This document shows, piece after piece, positions 23,358 through 31,780 of a stretch of DNA of 34,473 nucleotides. Positions within the stretch are counted from its first letter, which is position 1. Each line of letters starts with the position of its first letter. Source of the DNA: Verrucomicrobiales bacterium (GTDB lineage: Bacteria; Verrucomicrobiota; Verrucomicrobiia; Limisphaerales; JACDHS01); assembly GCA_028293445.1 (NCBI GenBank), contig JAQGOU010000293.1:1-34473 (forward strand), read 5' to 3'. The notes beneath the pieces were generated by a model. It was not told where the DNA came from. It ran no database searches and saw only the letters and a list, made by a program, of their open reading frames with translations. Position numbers and translations under genes: made by a program.

Positions 23358-23640
23358 AAAAATGAAAGTGGCCTGCTGTTTCTAACAAGTTTTTTTGAGA
23401 AAGCCCGAACAATAACCAGCAAAACCCCGCTACCCGGGCAGGCGTAATCCAAGAAGTTTAAGGGTCGGCTTTGAGGATCTTATATACGCAGCAATGCCCC
23501 TTTTAGCCTCTCGTTAAGAGGGGAAGTAAGCTTCAGTTCTGACTTTGTCTCTACCGGCGAAATGTTGTCAGCGTGAGCAGAGTTACGCGCCGTTGGAGCT
23601 ACAGGTAGACTTTGATTAATCTTATAATTTATGGGGCCAT
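23358..23640 (-). promoter_or_regulatory. Possible structured 5' leader of the giant gene
   Basis: No gene is seen in this stretch. On the minus strand GTCTACC (near 23605-23611) can pair with GGTAGAGAC, enclosing a CGGCG/CGCCG stem and a small GCGT/ACGC hairpin (about 23547-23611). A CCTCTTAACGAGAGG hairpin lies at about 23507-23521. This nesting suggests a folded leader, but no known riboswitch consensus is recognised. The other half of the leader, nearer the ATG, shows no strong structure and no clear promoter. Confidence 0.35.
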
Positions 23641-23702
23641 AACCCTTGGGCTGCTACATTGTTCTGGCACAAGTTCCTCAAGGAGGACCGGGATTGTATT
23701 GT

Positions 23703-23743
23703 CTGTCCGAAGGGACAATGGGCACGGACGGGACCTTTTTTTT
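23703..23743 (+). terminator. Terminator-like hairpin plus T8 without an obvious gene
   Basis: The plus strand has GTCCG (near 23705) and CGGAC (near 23725), with an inner ATTGTC/GACAAT-type pairing, followed directly by a T8 run at 23736-23743. No plus-strand gene precedes it. A perfect TATAAT at 23623-23628 could start a transcript near 23635, but no good -35 is visible. This may be a small RNA of about 110 nt or a fortuitous structure. Confidence 0.3.
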
Positions 23744-23940
23744 GGGTTCCTGTAGATGAATGTCCGCCTCTGACAGGACGGCCTTCGTTGAAGGTAATTT
23801 TGACGGCAAATTGCTTTGTGTGATCGCTCTTCTTTTTGGCGAGACCGCCGTTTTTTCTGTTTTTCTCCCCGGATTTGTTTCCCGACCCGCAAAACCTTCC
23901 AAAATGTCCAAATCCTTTTAAATGAACGGCTTGGCGCCCA

Positions 23941-24500
23941 TCGGAAAGTAAATATCCGGCGAGAATAAGTTTTTCGGGGAGGTTAAAAAGAAAATTCCGG
24001 CTGGCGGAAAGTTTTGCACATCCCCAAAAAAGTTTTCCCGCGCGCCAAGACTTTTCGGGGAAGTTTTATTCCGTGATTCTTTTGGCGGAAGGTTTTGGAG
24101 GAGGTGGAAAAAAGTTTTCCCGCGAGAAAGAAGTTTTCGGGGAAGTGCAAAAAAGTTATTTCCGGAATGACGACGTTCGAGGAAGTAAAATTCCGTGATT
24201 TTTCTGGCGGAGAGTTTTCGGGCGTGTGCAAAAAGTTTTTCCGGCGGGAAAAAACTTTTGGAGGATGTGCAAAAGTTCCGTTTTTCGGGAAAACTTTTTT
24301 CGGGGAAGGAAAATGGCGTTGTTTTTTCGGAAAACCAAAATGGGGGAAGGGCGGCGGAACGGGATAAAAAGGCGACGGTTTTTGGGGAGGTGCAAAAGTG
24401 TGGGATTTTTGGCGGAGAATTTGCGAGGGAAGGGGAGATCGTCGGATTTTTCGCGGGGGAATTTTGAGGAAGGGCAACCGGTGCGTTTTTCTGGCGCAAA
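23941..24500. repeat. G-skewed, degenerate low-complexity repeat tract
   Basis: The plus strand is built from recurring words such as GGAAGTTTT, AAAAGTTTTC, TTCCGTGATT, TTTGGCGGA and GTGCAAAA. The ATTCCGTGATT word occurs at 24068 and 24190 with similar downstream sequence, so there is a decayed repeat of about 122 bp. In 24361-24420 I count 25 G against 4 C. Long frames are open on both strands only because the sequence lacks stop triplets; their translations look like low-complexity (FPEK, KTFF) strings, so I call no gene. The stretch 23746-23940 contains nothing I can support except a weak 77-codon minus-strand frame. Confidence 0.75.
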
Positions 24501-24529
24501 GAAAAAGGGCGGCTAAAAAGCCGCCCTTT
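24498..24529 (-). terminator. Rho-independent terminator of leuD
   Basis: The perfect 11-bp stem AAAGGGCGGCT / AGCCGCCCTTT (24504-24514 and 24519-24529) with a 4-nt loop lies 18 nt beyond the leuD stop. On the minus strand it is followed by a T-rich run (TTTTTCTTT). Confidence 0.9.
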
Positions 24530-24546
24530 GATAAATGACAGAAAAA

Positions 24547-25095
24547 TCAGGCCGGGATCATGCCGGTCTTGCGGGCATAATTGAATAGGCCGCCAGCATC
24601 CACCACTGGGCGAACGTCGCCGAGCGGCTTGAAGGAATAGACTTTGCCGGTTTCTTTCGCGGTGACGGTCGCGGCGTCGAGATCGACGGTGACGATGTCG
24701 CCGGTTTTCAGGACGTCGCAGAGGCGATCCGCGATTTCGCAGGGGTAAAGTTCACCGGTGGCAACGCAGTTCCGGAAGAAAATACGGGCAAAGCTCTCGG
24801 CCAAAATGATCCGGCACTTGGCGGAACCGAGGGCGATCGGGGCGTGTTCGCGCGAACTGCCGCAGCCGAAGTTTCTGCCGGCGAGAACAATTGGGTAATC
24901 GGTATCGAGCTGGCCTTCTTTGACGAAACGGGTCTTGTAGAGCGAATCGGGCAAACCGGCGAGGGCAAAGCTGCCGAGCTTCTCGTATTCTTCGGGAATC
25001 GTCGGGACCAGGTTCAAATACTGCGCGGAAATGATCTGGTCGGTGTCGATATTGTCGCGCACCACGTAAATGGGACCTGTAAAAACGCTTTGCAT
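24547..25095 (-). CDS. leuD: 3-isopropylmalate dehydratase small subunit
   Basis: LeuD is the swivel-domain subunit that, with the iron-sulfur subunit LeuC, isomerises 2- and 3-isopropylmalate in leucine synthesis. The 182-residue protein has the N-terminal [16 protein letters not shown] (14-29) and the signature [14 protein letters not shown] (73-86), the loop that binds substrate carboxylates. C-terminal NYARKTGMI is family-like. It is slightly shorter than E. coli LeuD and resembles the short HacB/LeuD type, so a homoaconitase-like role cannot be fully excluded; context favours leucine. No leuC is nearby. It is followed by a strong terminator and preceded by a small membrane-protein gene 31 nt upstream on the same strand. 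Confidence 0.9.
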   Translation of the reverse strand: MQSVFTGPIYVVRDNIDTDQIISAQYLNLVPTIPEEYEKLGSFALAGLPDSLYKTRFVKEGQLDTDYPIVLAGRNFGCGSSREHAPIALGSAKCRIILAESFARIFFRNCVATGELYPCEIADRLCDVLKTGDIVTVDLDAATVTAKETGKVYSFKPLGDVRPVVDAGGLFNYARKTGMIPA

Positions 25096-25126
25096 CGAGG
25101 GAATGTTAATTTACGGGGCTCTATTT

Positions 25127-25483
25127 TCAATCAGATTTCTCTTTGCCGGACTCCAGGTGAAACTTGTGGAGAAATCGATGCACCACCGGCCCGAAGAAGA
25201 GTCCGACCACCAAAATGAACATCAGGCCGCTGAACAGGGCGTAACAGCCGGCAAAAAGTTTTCCGCCGAAGGTCTTCAACTCACACACTGGCCCCATGCC
25301 GGACAAAATCATGGCGGCGTTGGTAAATGCGTCAATCCAGGGAAGGCCTTCAAAGAAATGGTAACCTGCCATGCCAATTCCCATCCCGATGGCGATCAGG
25401 ACCATTCCGAGCGCGGCATTGCGAGCGAGCCGCGCGAAAAAGACGGGCCGTGGCGCGAGGGGAGACTTGTGATGTTCGGCCAT
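25127..25483 (-). CDS. Small two-helix membrane protein with pore-loop-like segment
   Basis: Function unknown. The 118-residue protein has two clear membrane segments (about 23-42 and 77-102). Between them lies an amphipathic stretch WIDAFTNAAMILSGMGPV (49-66) that sits where the pore helix and selectivity filter lie in two-TM potassium channels. The filter itself (TVGYG-type) is absent and replaced by GMGPV. The C-terminus HRFLHKFHLE is basic and likely cytoplasmic. I recall similar short proteins in many bacteria, annotated as hypothetical or as two-pore-domain-like channels. It shares its strand with leuD 31 nt downstream and is divergent from argB, with a 97-nt gap. Confidence 0.8.
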   Translation of the reverse strand: MAEHHKSPLAPRPVFFARLARNAALGMVLIAIGMGIGMAGYHFFEGLPWIDAFTNAAMILSGMGPVCELKTFGGKLFAGCYALFSGLMFILVVGLFFGPVVHRFLHKFHLESGKEKSD

Positions 25484-25580
25484 GGAGGCCCAGTTTTAGC
25501 GCACAGTGGATTTTTTCCAACGGGATTCTCTGTAAAAAAACCTTGATGCCTGGCCGCAAATAAACGAAACGAATCACCTG

Positions 25581-26456
25581 ATGCAGGAACTTATTTCCAA
25601 AGCGACGGTGTTACTCGAGGCACTCCCCTATATTCAAAAGTTCAACGGCGAGACATTCGTCGTGAAATATGGCGGCAGTTTCATGGACTCGCCAGACGCG
25701 GCGGTGCGTGAAGGCGTCGCGCGCGACATCGTTTTTCTCGAAGCCGTGGAGATCAATCCAGTGGTCGTCCATGGTGGCGGCAAAGCGATTACTCGCGCGA
25801 TGGAAAAAGCCGGACTGAAAGCCAATTTCATCCAGGGCCAGCGCGTGACCGACGAGCCGACAGTGAAGATTGTCGACGACGTTCTTTCCCGCGAAATCAA
25901 TCCCGAGGTCGTCGCGACGATCATTGCCACGGGCGGCATGGCCAAGGGCTTTGCCGGACCGGATATTTTTAAATGTCGTAAAATTTTTGTAAAAGGTCCG
26001 TCCGGCGAGCAACTCGATATTGGTTACGTCGGCGAAGTAGTGGAAGTGAACACCGCGCCGTTGCTCGAATGCATCGCGAAAGGAATCACCCCGGTGATCA
26101 GCCCCACGGCGCGCGGCGAAGATGGGAAGATTTATAACTGCAATGCCGACGTGGCTGCTGCGCAGGTGGCGATTGCGCTGAAAGCCAAACGGCTCGTCTT
26201 CATGAGTGATGTTCCGGGATTGATGCGCGACTTCAAAGATCCGTCCACGGTCATTTCGCATTTGCAAATCAGCGAAGTCGACGGATTGAAGGCGGCAGGC
26301 ATTGTGGATAAAGGGATGATTCCGAAAGTGGACAGCGCGGTTGCCGCAATTCAATCAGGGGTCGAAAAGGTTTCTTTCGTGGATGGGCGCGTGCCGCATT
26401 CCGTCCTTCTGGAAATTTTTACGGATGCTGGTGTCGGGACGGAAGTGGTGCTTTAA
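25581..26456 (+). CDS. argB: Acetylglutamate kinase
   Basis: ArgB phosphorylates N-acetyl-L-glutamate in the second step of arginine synthesis. The 291-residue protein shows the family's N-terminal FVVKYGGSFM (26-35), the HGGGKAI substrate loop (64-70), the QGQRVTDEPT segment (84-93), and the C-terminal DVPGLMRDFKD and GGMIPK-like KGMIPKVDSAV motifs. Length is normal. It heads a plus-strand arginine cluster: argB, a GH20-like gene, argD, argF. The N-terminal extension with ALPYIQKFNGETFV resembles the arginine-inhibited, hexameric type of enzyme, so feedback control by arginine is likely but not shown. No ARG box was recognised in the 97-nt upstream gap. Confidence 0.96.
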   Translation: MQELISKATVLLEALPYIQKFNGETFVVKYGGSFMDSPDAAVREGVARDIVFLEAVEINPVVVHGGGKAITRAMEKAGLKANFIQGQRVTDEPTVKIVDDVLSREINPEVVATIIATGGMAKGFAGPDIFKCRKIFVKGPSGEQLDIGYVGEVVEVNTAPLLECIAKGITPVISPTARGEDGKIYNCNADVAAAQVAIALKAKRLVFMSDVPGLMRDFKDPSTVISHLQISEVDGLKAAGIVDKGMIPKVDSAVAAIQSGVEKVSFVDGRVPHSVLLEIFTDAGVGTEVVL

Positions 26457-26483
26457 TCGCGTCATTCCCGGGCAGAACGATTC

Positions 26484-27536
26484 ATGAAATCAAATTATCT
26501 TCGGCGTGTCCTCACGTTGACATTATTGCTGTCGTGCCTCGCTTGTCAGATGGCAATCGCTAAACCGTCCGCGAGCAAAGATAAGAAAAAGCCCGCAGAA
26601 TCCTGGCGCGGCGTTCACTTGTTTGTGGCGAGCGATGAGGCGGTCGATGATCTTTCCGAATCCTTAACCAATCTGACGGCGGTTGGCATTAATACCATCA
26701 TTCTTGAAGTCGGATATAATTTTGAATTCAAGTCTCATCCCGAACTGAGGAGTGGTCGAAATCCGGTGACCCGCGCACACGCCCGAAAATTGGCGGCGGT
26801 CGCCCGCAAGAACGGTGTCCGATTGATTCCGGAACTCGATTGTCTCGGACATCAATCATGGAAAAAATCCGATCACCCGTTGCTGCGCGTCTATCCGCAA
26901 TTCATGGAACCGATCGGCACCAACACAGATACTAATGGCGCGCATCTGCACAGTTGGTGTCCACAACAGAAGAAGGTTTATCCGATTATCTTTTCTCTCA
27001 TGGACGAACTGATGGAAGCGTTTGATGCTGACGCGTTTCATGTCGGCATGGACGAAGTCTTTTGTATCGCCTCGGATAAATGTCCACGTTGCAAAGGCGC
27101 TGATCCGGCAAAGCTATATGCGAAAGCGGTGAATGATTTGCACAAACACATTGTCGGCAAGCGAAAGAAGGAAATGTTAATGTGGGGCGATCGTCTACTC
27201 GATTCCAAGGCGCTCGGTTATTCCAAATGGGAAGCCTCGCGCAACGGCACCCATGGCGCGATTGATTTAATTCCAAAAGACATTGTCGTGTGCGATTGGC
27301 ATTACGAGAAAAGCACAAACTACCCTTCAGTGCCGCTGCTTCTGGAGAAAGGTTTCCGCGTCTGGCCTTCTGGCTGGCAACCGCTCGAGGCGACGAAGGC
27401 GTTCAGTGCATTTTCGCTCGCGGAAAAAAATCCACGGCTGGTCGGATATCTCGTTACCGCCTGGAGCCGGGCGAACGTTCGTACCGCTGCGACCTGGCCG
27501 CCGCTGGTTGAAGTGATGAAGGATTGGAAAAAGTAA
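26484..27536 (+). CDS. Exported GH20-like glycoside hydrolase (hexosaminidase family)
   Basis: A 350-residue TIM-barrel protein with an N-terminal hydrophobic signal (about 9-26); LLSC at 15-18 is a possible weak lipobox. Core motifs are GINTIILEVGYNF (68-80), PELDCLGHQSW (116-126, matching the PExDxPGH motif of GH20) and HVGMDEVF (186-193), whose Asp190-Glu191 pair is the catalytic dyad of substrate-assisted beta-N-acetylhexosaminidases. It lacks the N-terminal GH20b domain, so it is a short, barrel-only member. A CPRC pair (200-203) follows the catalytic dyad and may bind metal. It sits between argB (27 nt downstream of it) and argD (55 nt before it), an odd place for an exported glycosidase. 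Activity on GlcNAc-type glycans is inference. Confidence 0.82.
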   Translation: MKSNYLRRVLTLTLLLSCLACQMAIAKPSASKDKKKPAESWRGVHLFVASDEAVDDLSESLTNLTAVGINTIILEVGYNFEFKSHPELRSGRNPVTRAHARKLAAVARKNGVRLIPELDCLGHQSWKKSDHPLLRVYPQFMEPIGTNTDTNGAHLHSWCPQQKKVYPIIFSLMDELMEAFDADAFHVGMDEVFCIASDKCPRCKGADPAKLYAKAVNDLHKHIVGKRKKEMLMWGDRLLDSKALGYSKWEASRNGTHGAIDLIPKDIVVCDWHYEKSTNYPSVPLLLEKGFRVWPSGWQPLEATKAFSAFSLAEKNPRLVGYLVTAWSRANVRTAATWPPLVEVMKDWKK

Positions 27537-27591
27537 TCCGACGCGCAAATTTTTATATCTTTTCCTGCGCTACGCCATTAACTAAACACTG

Positions 27592-28875
27592 ATGAAAGAA
27601 ATCGTTCCTGCGCCGCCAGCGATCGTCCGTAACGACATCGCTGCCATCAAAGGTCTCTTCGACAAAAACGTTATTCCTTCCTATGGGCGCTTTGAGATTA
27701 CGCTCAGTCACGGCGCGGGAAGTTATGTCTGGGATGTGACGAATAAACGTTACCTCGATTTCGGCGGTGGTATTGCGGTCTCCGCGCTGGGACATGCGCA
27801 TCCGGAGATGACCGAAGCGCTAGTCGAGCAGTCGCGCAAACTGATCCATACTTCGAACCTTTATTTTCATGAGCCGCAAGGCCGCCTCGCGGAATCGATC
27901 GTGAATCACATGGGTTGCGGAAAGGTATTCTTCTGCAACAGCGGCGGCGAAGCGAACGAAGGATTGTTCAAACTCGCGCGCAAATTTGGCCACGACGAAG
28001 GACGCTTTGAAATTCTGACGGCATTCAATTCTTTCCACGGCCGGACACTCGCGGGAATTTCGGCCACCGGTCAGGACAAGGTGAAGAAGGGATTCGAGCC
28101 GCTGGTGCCGGGATTCCGTCACGTTCCCTACAATGATTTGGACGCGGTGCGCAACGCCATTTCGCCCGCGACGGTCGCAGTTTTAATCGAAGGGGTTCAG
28201 GGCGAAGGTGGTATTACTGCCGCCACGCCCGAGTATCTGCTCGGCCTGCGAAAGCTGTGCGATGAAAAGAAGATGTTGCTCCTGATGGACTCCGTGCAGG
28301 ACGGGCATTTCCGCACCGGTCGATTCCAGGCGTTCCAACGGATTTTCGAAAATGTTCCGGGCGGGGAAAAGTTTATGCCGGATGGTGTTTCGATGGCCAA
28401 AGCACTCGGCGCTGGATTCCCGATTGGTGCCTTCTGGGCACGCGAACCGTATTGCAATTTGCTCACGGCTGGTTCGCACGGTTCGACCTACGGCGGCAAT
28501 CCGCTTGGTTGCGCGGTAGGAAATAAAATTTTCCAGGTGATCCAACGCGATAAGTTGGCCGACAACGTGCGCGAGTTGGGAGACTTTCTGAAAAACGAAA
28601 TGCTTCGGCTCGCGACTAAATATCCGACCGTGATTAAAACGGCGCGCGGCCTCGGTTTTCTGATCGGCCTCGAGTTGGTCGACAAAATTCCAGCATTCGC
28701 GCAGAGCGATAAAACTCACGCGGTTCAATTTGTGAATCGATTGCACGACGCCGGCATGTTGGCGGTCCCGTCTGGCACACATGTCATTCGAATTTTACCT
28801 CCGTTCAATCTGCGTAAAGGTGAAGCGGAAGAGGGTCTGAGAATCATCGAAAGTATCGCTGCACAAATCGCCTGA
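27592..28875 (+). CDS. argD: Acetylornithine aminotransferase (class III PLP enzyme)
   Basis: ArgD transfers the amino group from glutamate to N-acetylglutamate semialdehyde. The 427-residue protein shows the class III layout: YLDFGGGIAVSALGHAHP (57-72), FFCNSGGEANEG (118-128), FHGRTLAG (143-150), and the PLP Lys270 in SMAKALGAGFPIGA, with GSTYGGNPL near the phosphate site. Oddly, the cofactor-contact motif that usually reads DEVQTGxGRTG reads MDSVQDGHFRTGRF (Asp233, Ser234, Gln236): the pyridine-contact Asp and the Gln are kept but Glu is Ser. Position between argB and argF makes argD the best call; a related ornithine or succinylornithine aminotransferase is the alternative. Confidence 0.9.
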   Translation: MKEIVPAPPAIVRNDIAAIKGLFDKNVIPSYGRFEITLSHGAGSYVWDVTNKRYLDFGGGIAVSALGHAHPEMTEALVEQSRKLIHTSNLYFHEPQGRLAESIVNHMGCGKVFFCNSGGEANEGLFKLARKFGHDEGRFEILTAFNSFHGRTLAGISATGQDKVKKGFEPLVPGFRHVPYNDLDAVRNAISPATVAVLIEGVQGEGGITAATPEYLLGLRKLCDEKKMLLLMDSVQDGHFRTGRFQAFQRIFENVPGGEKFMPDGVSMAKALGAGFPIGAFWAREPYCNLLTAGSHGSTYGGNPLGCAVGNKIFQVIQRDKLADNVRELGDFLKNEMLRLATKYPTVIKTARGLGFLIGLELVDKIPAFAQSDKTHAVQFVNRLHDAGMLAVPSGTHVIRILPPFNLRKGEAEEGLRIIESIAAQIA

Positions 28876-28965
28876 GAGCGGGGAATCTCCATGAATTTGT
28901 AAAAAGGTTTTGAAAAGAAACGCTAATTCGTGTTCTTTTCTCGTTTTTCCGCGAAAGCAAAAGAA

Positions 28966-29862
28966 ATGAAACATCTGCTGAGCCTCGAAACGTTGTCGCG
29001 TGCGGACATGGAGACGATTCTCCAAAATGCCGTGGTGCTCAAACGCCAGCGGGGCGATAGTCAACACAAGCCGCTCGCCGGCCAGACGTGGGCGCTGATT
29101 TTCACCAAGTCCTCCACCCGCACCCGCGTCTCGTTCGAAGTTGGGATTCGCGAACTCGGCGCGAGCGTGATGTTTCTCAGTTCAAACGATATTCAACTCG
29201 GCCGCGGCGAACCGATCAAAGATACCGCGCGCGTTCTCGGACGAATGATTCATGGAGCTGTGATCCGGACGTTCGCGCAAAAGGATGTCGAAGAATTTGC
29301 GGCTTACGGAAAGATTCCGACGATCAACGCACTGACCGACGACGAACATCCCTGCCAGGTGCTCACGGATATTTTCACCTTTCAGGAAACGCACGGTCCA
29401 ATTCAGGGCAAAGTGGTTACGTTCGTCGGCGACGGCGCGTGCAACATGCCGATTTCCTGGGTCTTCGCGGCGGCGAAACTGGGCTTTGAATTGCGCATCG
29501 CTGCTCCAAAAGCATTTCAACCCCCGGCCGAGATTCTGAAACGCGCGGGCGGAAAAATCGTGGTCACCGAAGATTTGCAGGCAGCGGCCGCCGGAGCGGA
29601 TCTGCTTTACACGGATGTTTGGATCTCGATGGGCAAAGAAGCTGAATCAGCGGAACGCATTCGACAGCTCACGGGATATCAGATCAATCAATCGATTGTG
29701 AAACTCGCCAAGCCGGGAGCGTTGGTCATGCATTGTTTGCCTGCGTATCGCGGCAAAGAAATCGACGAAGAAACCTTCGAGGCAAATGCGGACACGATCT
29801 TCACGGAAGCGGAGAATCGTCTGCACGTGCAGAAATCGATTCTCAGCTGGATTGTTTCGTAG
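28966..29862 (+). CDS. argF: Ornithine carbamoyltransferase
   Basis: ArgF condenses ornithine and carbamoyl phosphate to citrulline. I start at the ATG at 28966, giving the typical MKHLLSLETLS beginning and 298 residues; an open frame from 28930 would add twelve atypical residues. All three family motifs are visible: carbamoyl-phosphate loop Ser50-Thr-Arg-Thr-Arg54 in KSSTRTRVSFE, His128-Pro-Cys-Gln131, and His256-Cys-Leu-Pro-Ala260 near the C-terminus, which separates ornithine from aspartate carbamoyltransferases. It lies 90 nt after argD and ends 15 nt from the convergent pseudouridine synthase gene. No terminator fits in that gap, so transcripts may overlap. Confidence 0.96.
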   Translation: MKHLLSLETLSRADMETILQNAVVLKRQRGDSQHKPLAGQTWALIFTKSSTRTRVSFEVGIRELGASVMFLSSNDIQLGRGEPIKDTARVLGRMIHGAVIRTFAQKDVEEFAAYGKIPTINALTDDEHPCQVLTDIFTFQETHGPIQGKVVTFVGDGACNMPISWVFAAAKLGFELRIAAPKAFQPPAEILKRAGGKIVVTEDLQAAAAGADLLYTDVWISMGKEAESAERIRQLTGYQINQSIVKLAKPGALVMHCLPAYRGKEIDEETFEANADTIFTEAENRLHVQKSILSWIVS

Positions 29863-29877
29863 AATGGGCCGTCGTTG

Positions 29878-30693
29878 TTATGGACCTGGTTTCAAATAGC
29901 GGTGCAAATACTTCATCGAAACCGTCATATCCTTTGGCCATGGCGCTTCAATGGTAAGCGGCTCGTTCGTGATCGGATGTGGCAAGGTGAGTTTTTCTGC
30001 ATGCAATGCAATCGTTGAAATCAGCGGGCGTTCCGACTTGTTGCCTTTTAAACGATAATCCGACTTCAGATGCGACAGCAGCAATTGTGCGCCACCGTAA
30101 AGCTTGTCCCCGATCACTGGCAAATCGACATATTCCAAATGCACGCGAATCTGGTGCATGCGTTCGGTGATGGGCCGGCATTCCAGCAAGGTGTAGCCGC
30201 TAAATTTTTCACGCACGGAAAACTCTGTTTTGGATTTTTTCCCGTTTCGAGAATCCACGCGCATGGTGCCCAGCTTTAGCGGATGCGGCGCCAATTTCTC
30301 ATCAATCTCGAAATGATCTTCGGACGGGGTTCCACGGACGAGCGCGGCATAAACTCTCTGCGGTGCTTCCGAGCCAAACAGATTCGCCAGTCCCACCAGG
30401 GTTGCTTTGGTTTTCGCCAGCAGAAACACGCCTGTCGTCTCGAAGTCGAGGCGATGGGCGTTGGCCAGGTAAGTCAGATTGCGTTGTTTCGCCCAGGGTG
30501 CGCCTTTCGCAATGGCGTCGTGCATGAGCCGCATCATATTATAGCGACTCGGATCGAAGCGGTCGGGGCACGAGAGCAACTCAGCTGGTTTGTTGAGTGC
30601 GAGCATATGCTCATCTTCGTAAAGCACCGGGATTTCCCAAAACCCTTTCGGCGGGCCTACGTAACTGAGTTTGATTGTCGGTTCTATTTTCAT
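29878..30693 (-). CDS. RluA-family RNA pseudouridine synthase
   Basis: This 271-residue enzyme converts specific uridines in rRNA or tRNA to pseudouridine. The catalytic motif ANAHRLDFETTG places the nucleophile at Asp83. The second signature appears as ITERMHQIRVHLEYVDLPVIGD, with Met in place of the usual Thr before HQIR, followed by DKLYGG. N-terminal VLYEDEHMLALNKPA (23-37) is also family-typical. There is no S4 domain, which suggests the short RluA/TruC-like class; the target site cannot be assigned. It is the last gene of a tight minus-strand run (propeller, Nudix, tadA, this gene) and starts 9 nt after tadA. Confidence 0.92.
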   Translation of the reverse strand: MKIEPTIKLSYVGPPKGFWEIPVLYEDEHMLALNKPAELLSCPDRFDPSRYNMMRLMHDAIAKGAPWAKQRNLTYLANAHRLDFETTGVFLLAKTKATLVGLANLFGSEAPQRVYAALVRGTPSEDHFEIDEKLAPHPLKLGTMRVDSRNGKKSKTEFSVREKFSGYTLLECRPITERMHQIRVHLEYVDLPVIGDKLYGGAQLLLSHLKSDYRLKGNKSERPLISTIALHAEKLTLPHPITNEPLTIEAPWPKDMTVSMKYLHRYLKPGP

Positions 30694-30702
30694 CCCAAAT
30701 GT

Positions 30703-31239
<537 letters not shown>

Positions 31240-31761
31240 TCAGCAATTTGAGGCCTGCGCTTTGAAATGCAAAACGGATTCTTCAATCGTCCACGCGTTG
31301 CAGCCGTTCTCGCGGCAGTGACAATGCGCGGAAAAGAATCCTCCGCGATGCTTCCAAAAGAGCGGCCAGATTTGTTCGAGATCGGTCTGCGGCATCTTGA
31401 GCGAACTTAGTTCAGTCTTGTTAAAGAATTTAAAACTCCCCTCACGATGTGGCGGCGGAACCGTCTGCAGTTTAGTTTTCACCTCAAACAAAAACATCAG
31501 CCAATGCGCGTGACCTTGATAGCCATGTTCGCTGACGATGCCGGTGAGATGCAGGTCCGTCGGCTGAAAAACCAGTCCCATCTCTTCCTCCGCTTCCCGG
31601 CAGGCACAGGCGTACGGCGATTCACCCGTCTCCTGGATTAGTTTTCCGCCGCATGGACTCCAACAACCAAGATTCGGTTCCTGCGCCCGCTCGAGCAACA
31701 GCACTTCGTCCGCTTCGTTGAAGCAATAGAGCAGCGTCGCGATCTTGTAGGGCAGAGCCAT
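31240..31761 (-). CDS. Nudix hydrolase
   Basis: I begin at the ATG at 31761 (173 residues); an in-frame TTG at 31773 would add four. The Nudix box is CGGKLIQETGESPYA followed by CACREAEEEMGL, with the metal-binding REAEEE intact. The segment between the box Gly and the first Glu is two residues longer than the standard Gx5E. The N-terminus MALPYKIATLLYCF and LLLERAQEPNLGCWSPCGG resemble MutT/8-oxo-dGTPase-like members, but such homology does not fix the substrate. The C-terminus is unusually rich in Cys and His (SAHCHCRENGCNAW), which may bind metal. It is 3 nt upstream of tadA and 20 nt after the propeller gene. Confidence 0.9.
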   Translation of the reverse strand: MALPYKIATLLYCFNEADEVLLLERAQEPNLGCWSPCGGKLIQETGESPYACACREAEEEMGLVFQPTDLHLTGIVSEHGYQGHAHWLMFLFEVKTKLQTVPPPHREGSFKFFNKTELSSLKMPQTDLEQIWPLFWKHRGGFFSAHCHCRENGCNAWTIEESVLHFKAQASNC

Positions 31762-31780
31762 GCTGGGAAGCAAACGACCG

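Noticed and set aside
23401-23520. A cyclic-di-GMP riboswitch upstream of the giant gene
   Set aside because: The leader lacks the GCAAA...GACGCAAAGCC core on either strand.
23678-23911. 77-codon minus-strand frame starting at a TTG
   Set aside because: A weak AAAGGA site precedes it but spacing is short, composition is plain and no family is recognised; not enough to call a gene.
23918-24499. Long open frames on both strands (up to 193 codons) in the region before the giant gene
   Set aside because: They exist because the low-complexity DNA lacks stop triplets; the translations are FPEK/KTFF-type strings in several frames at once with no start signals.
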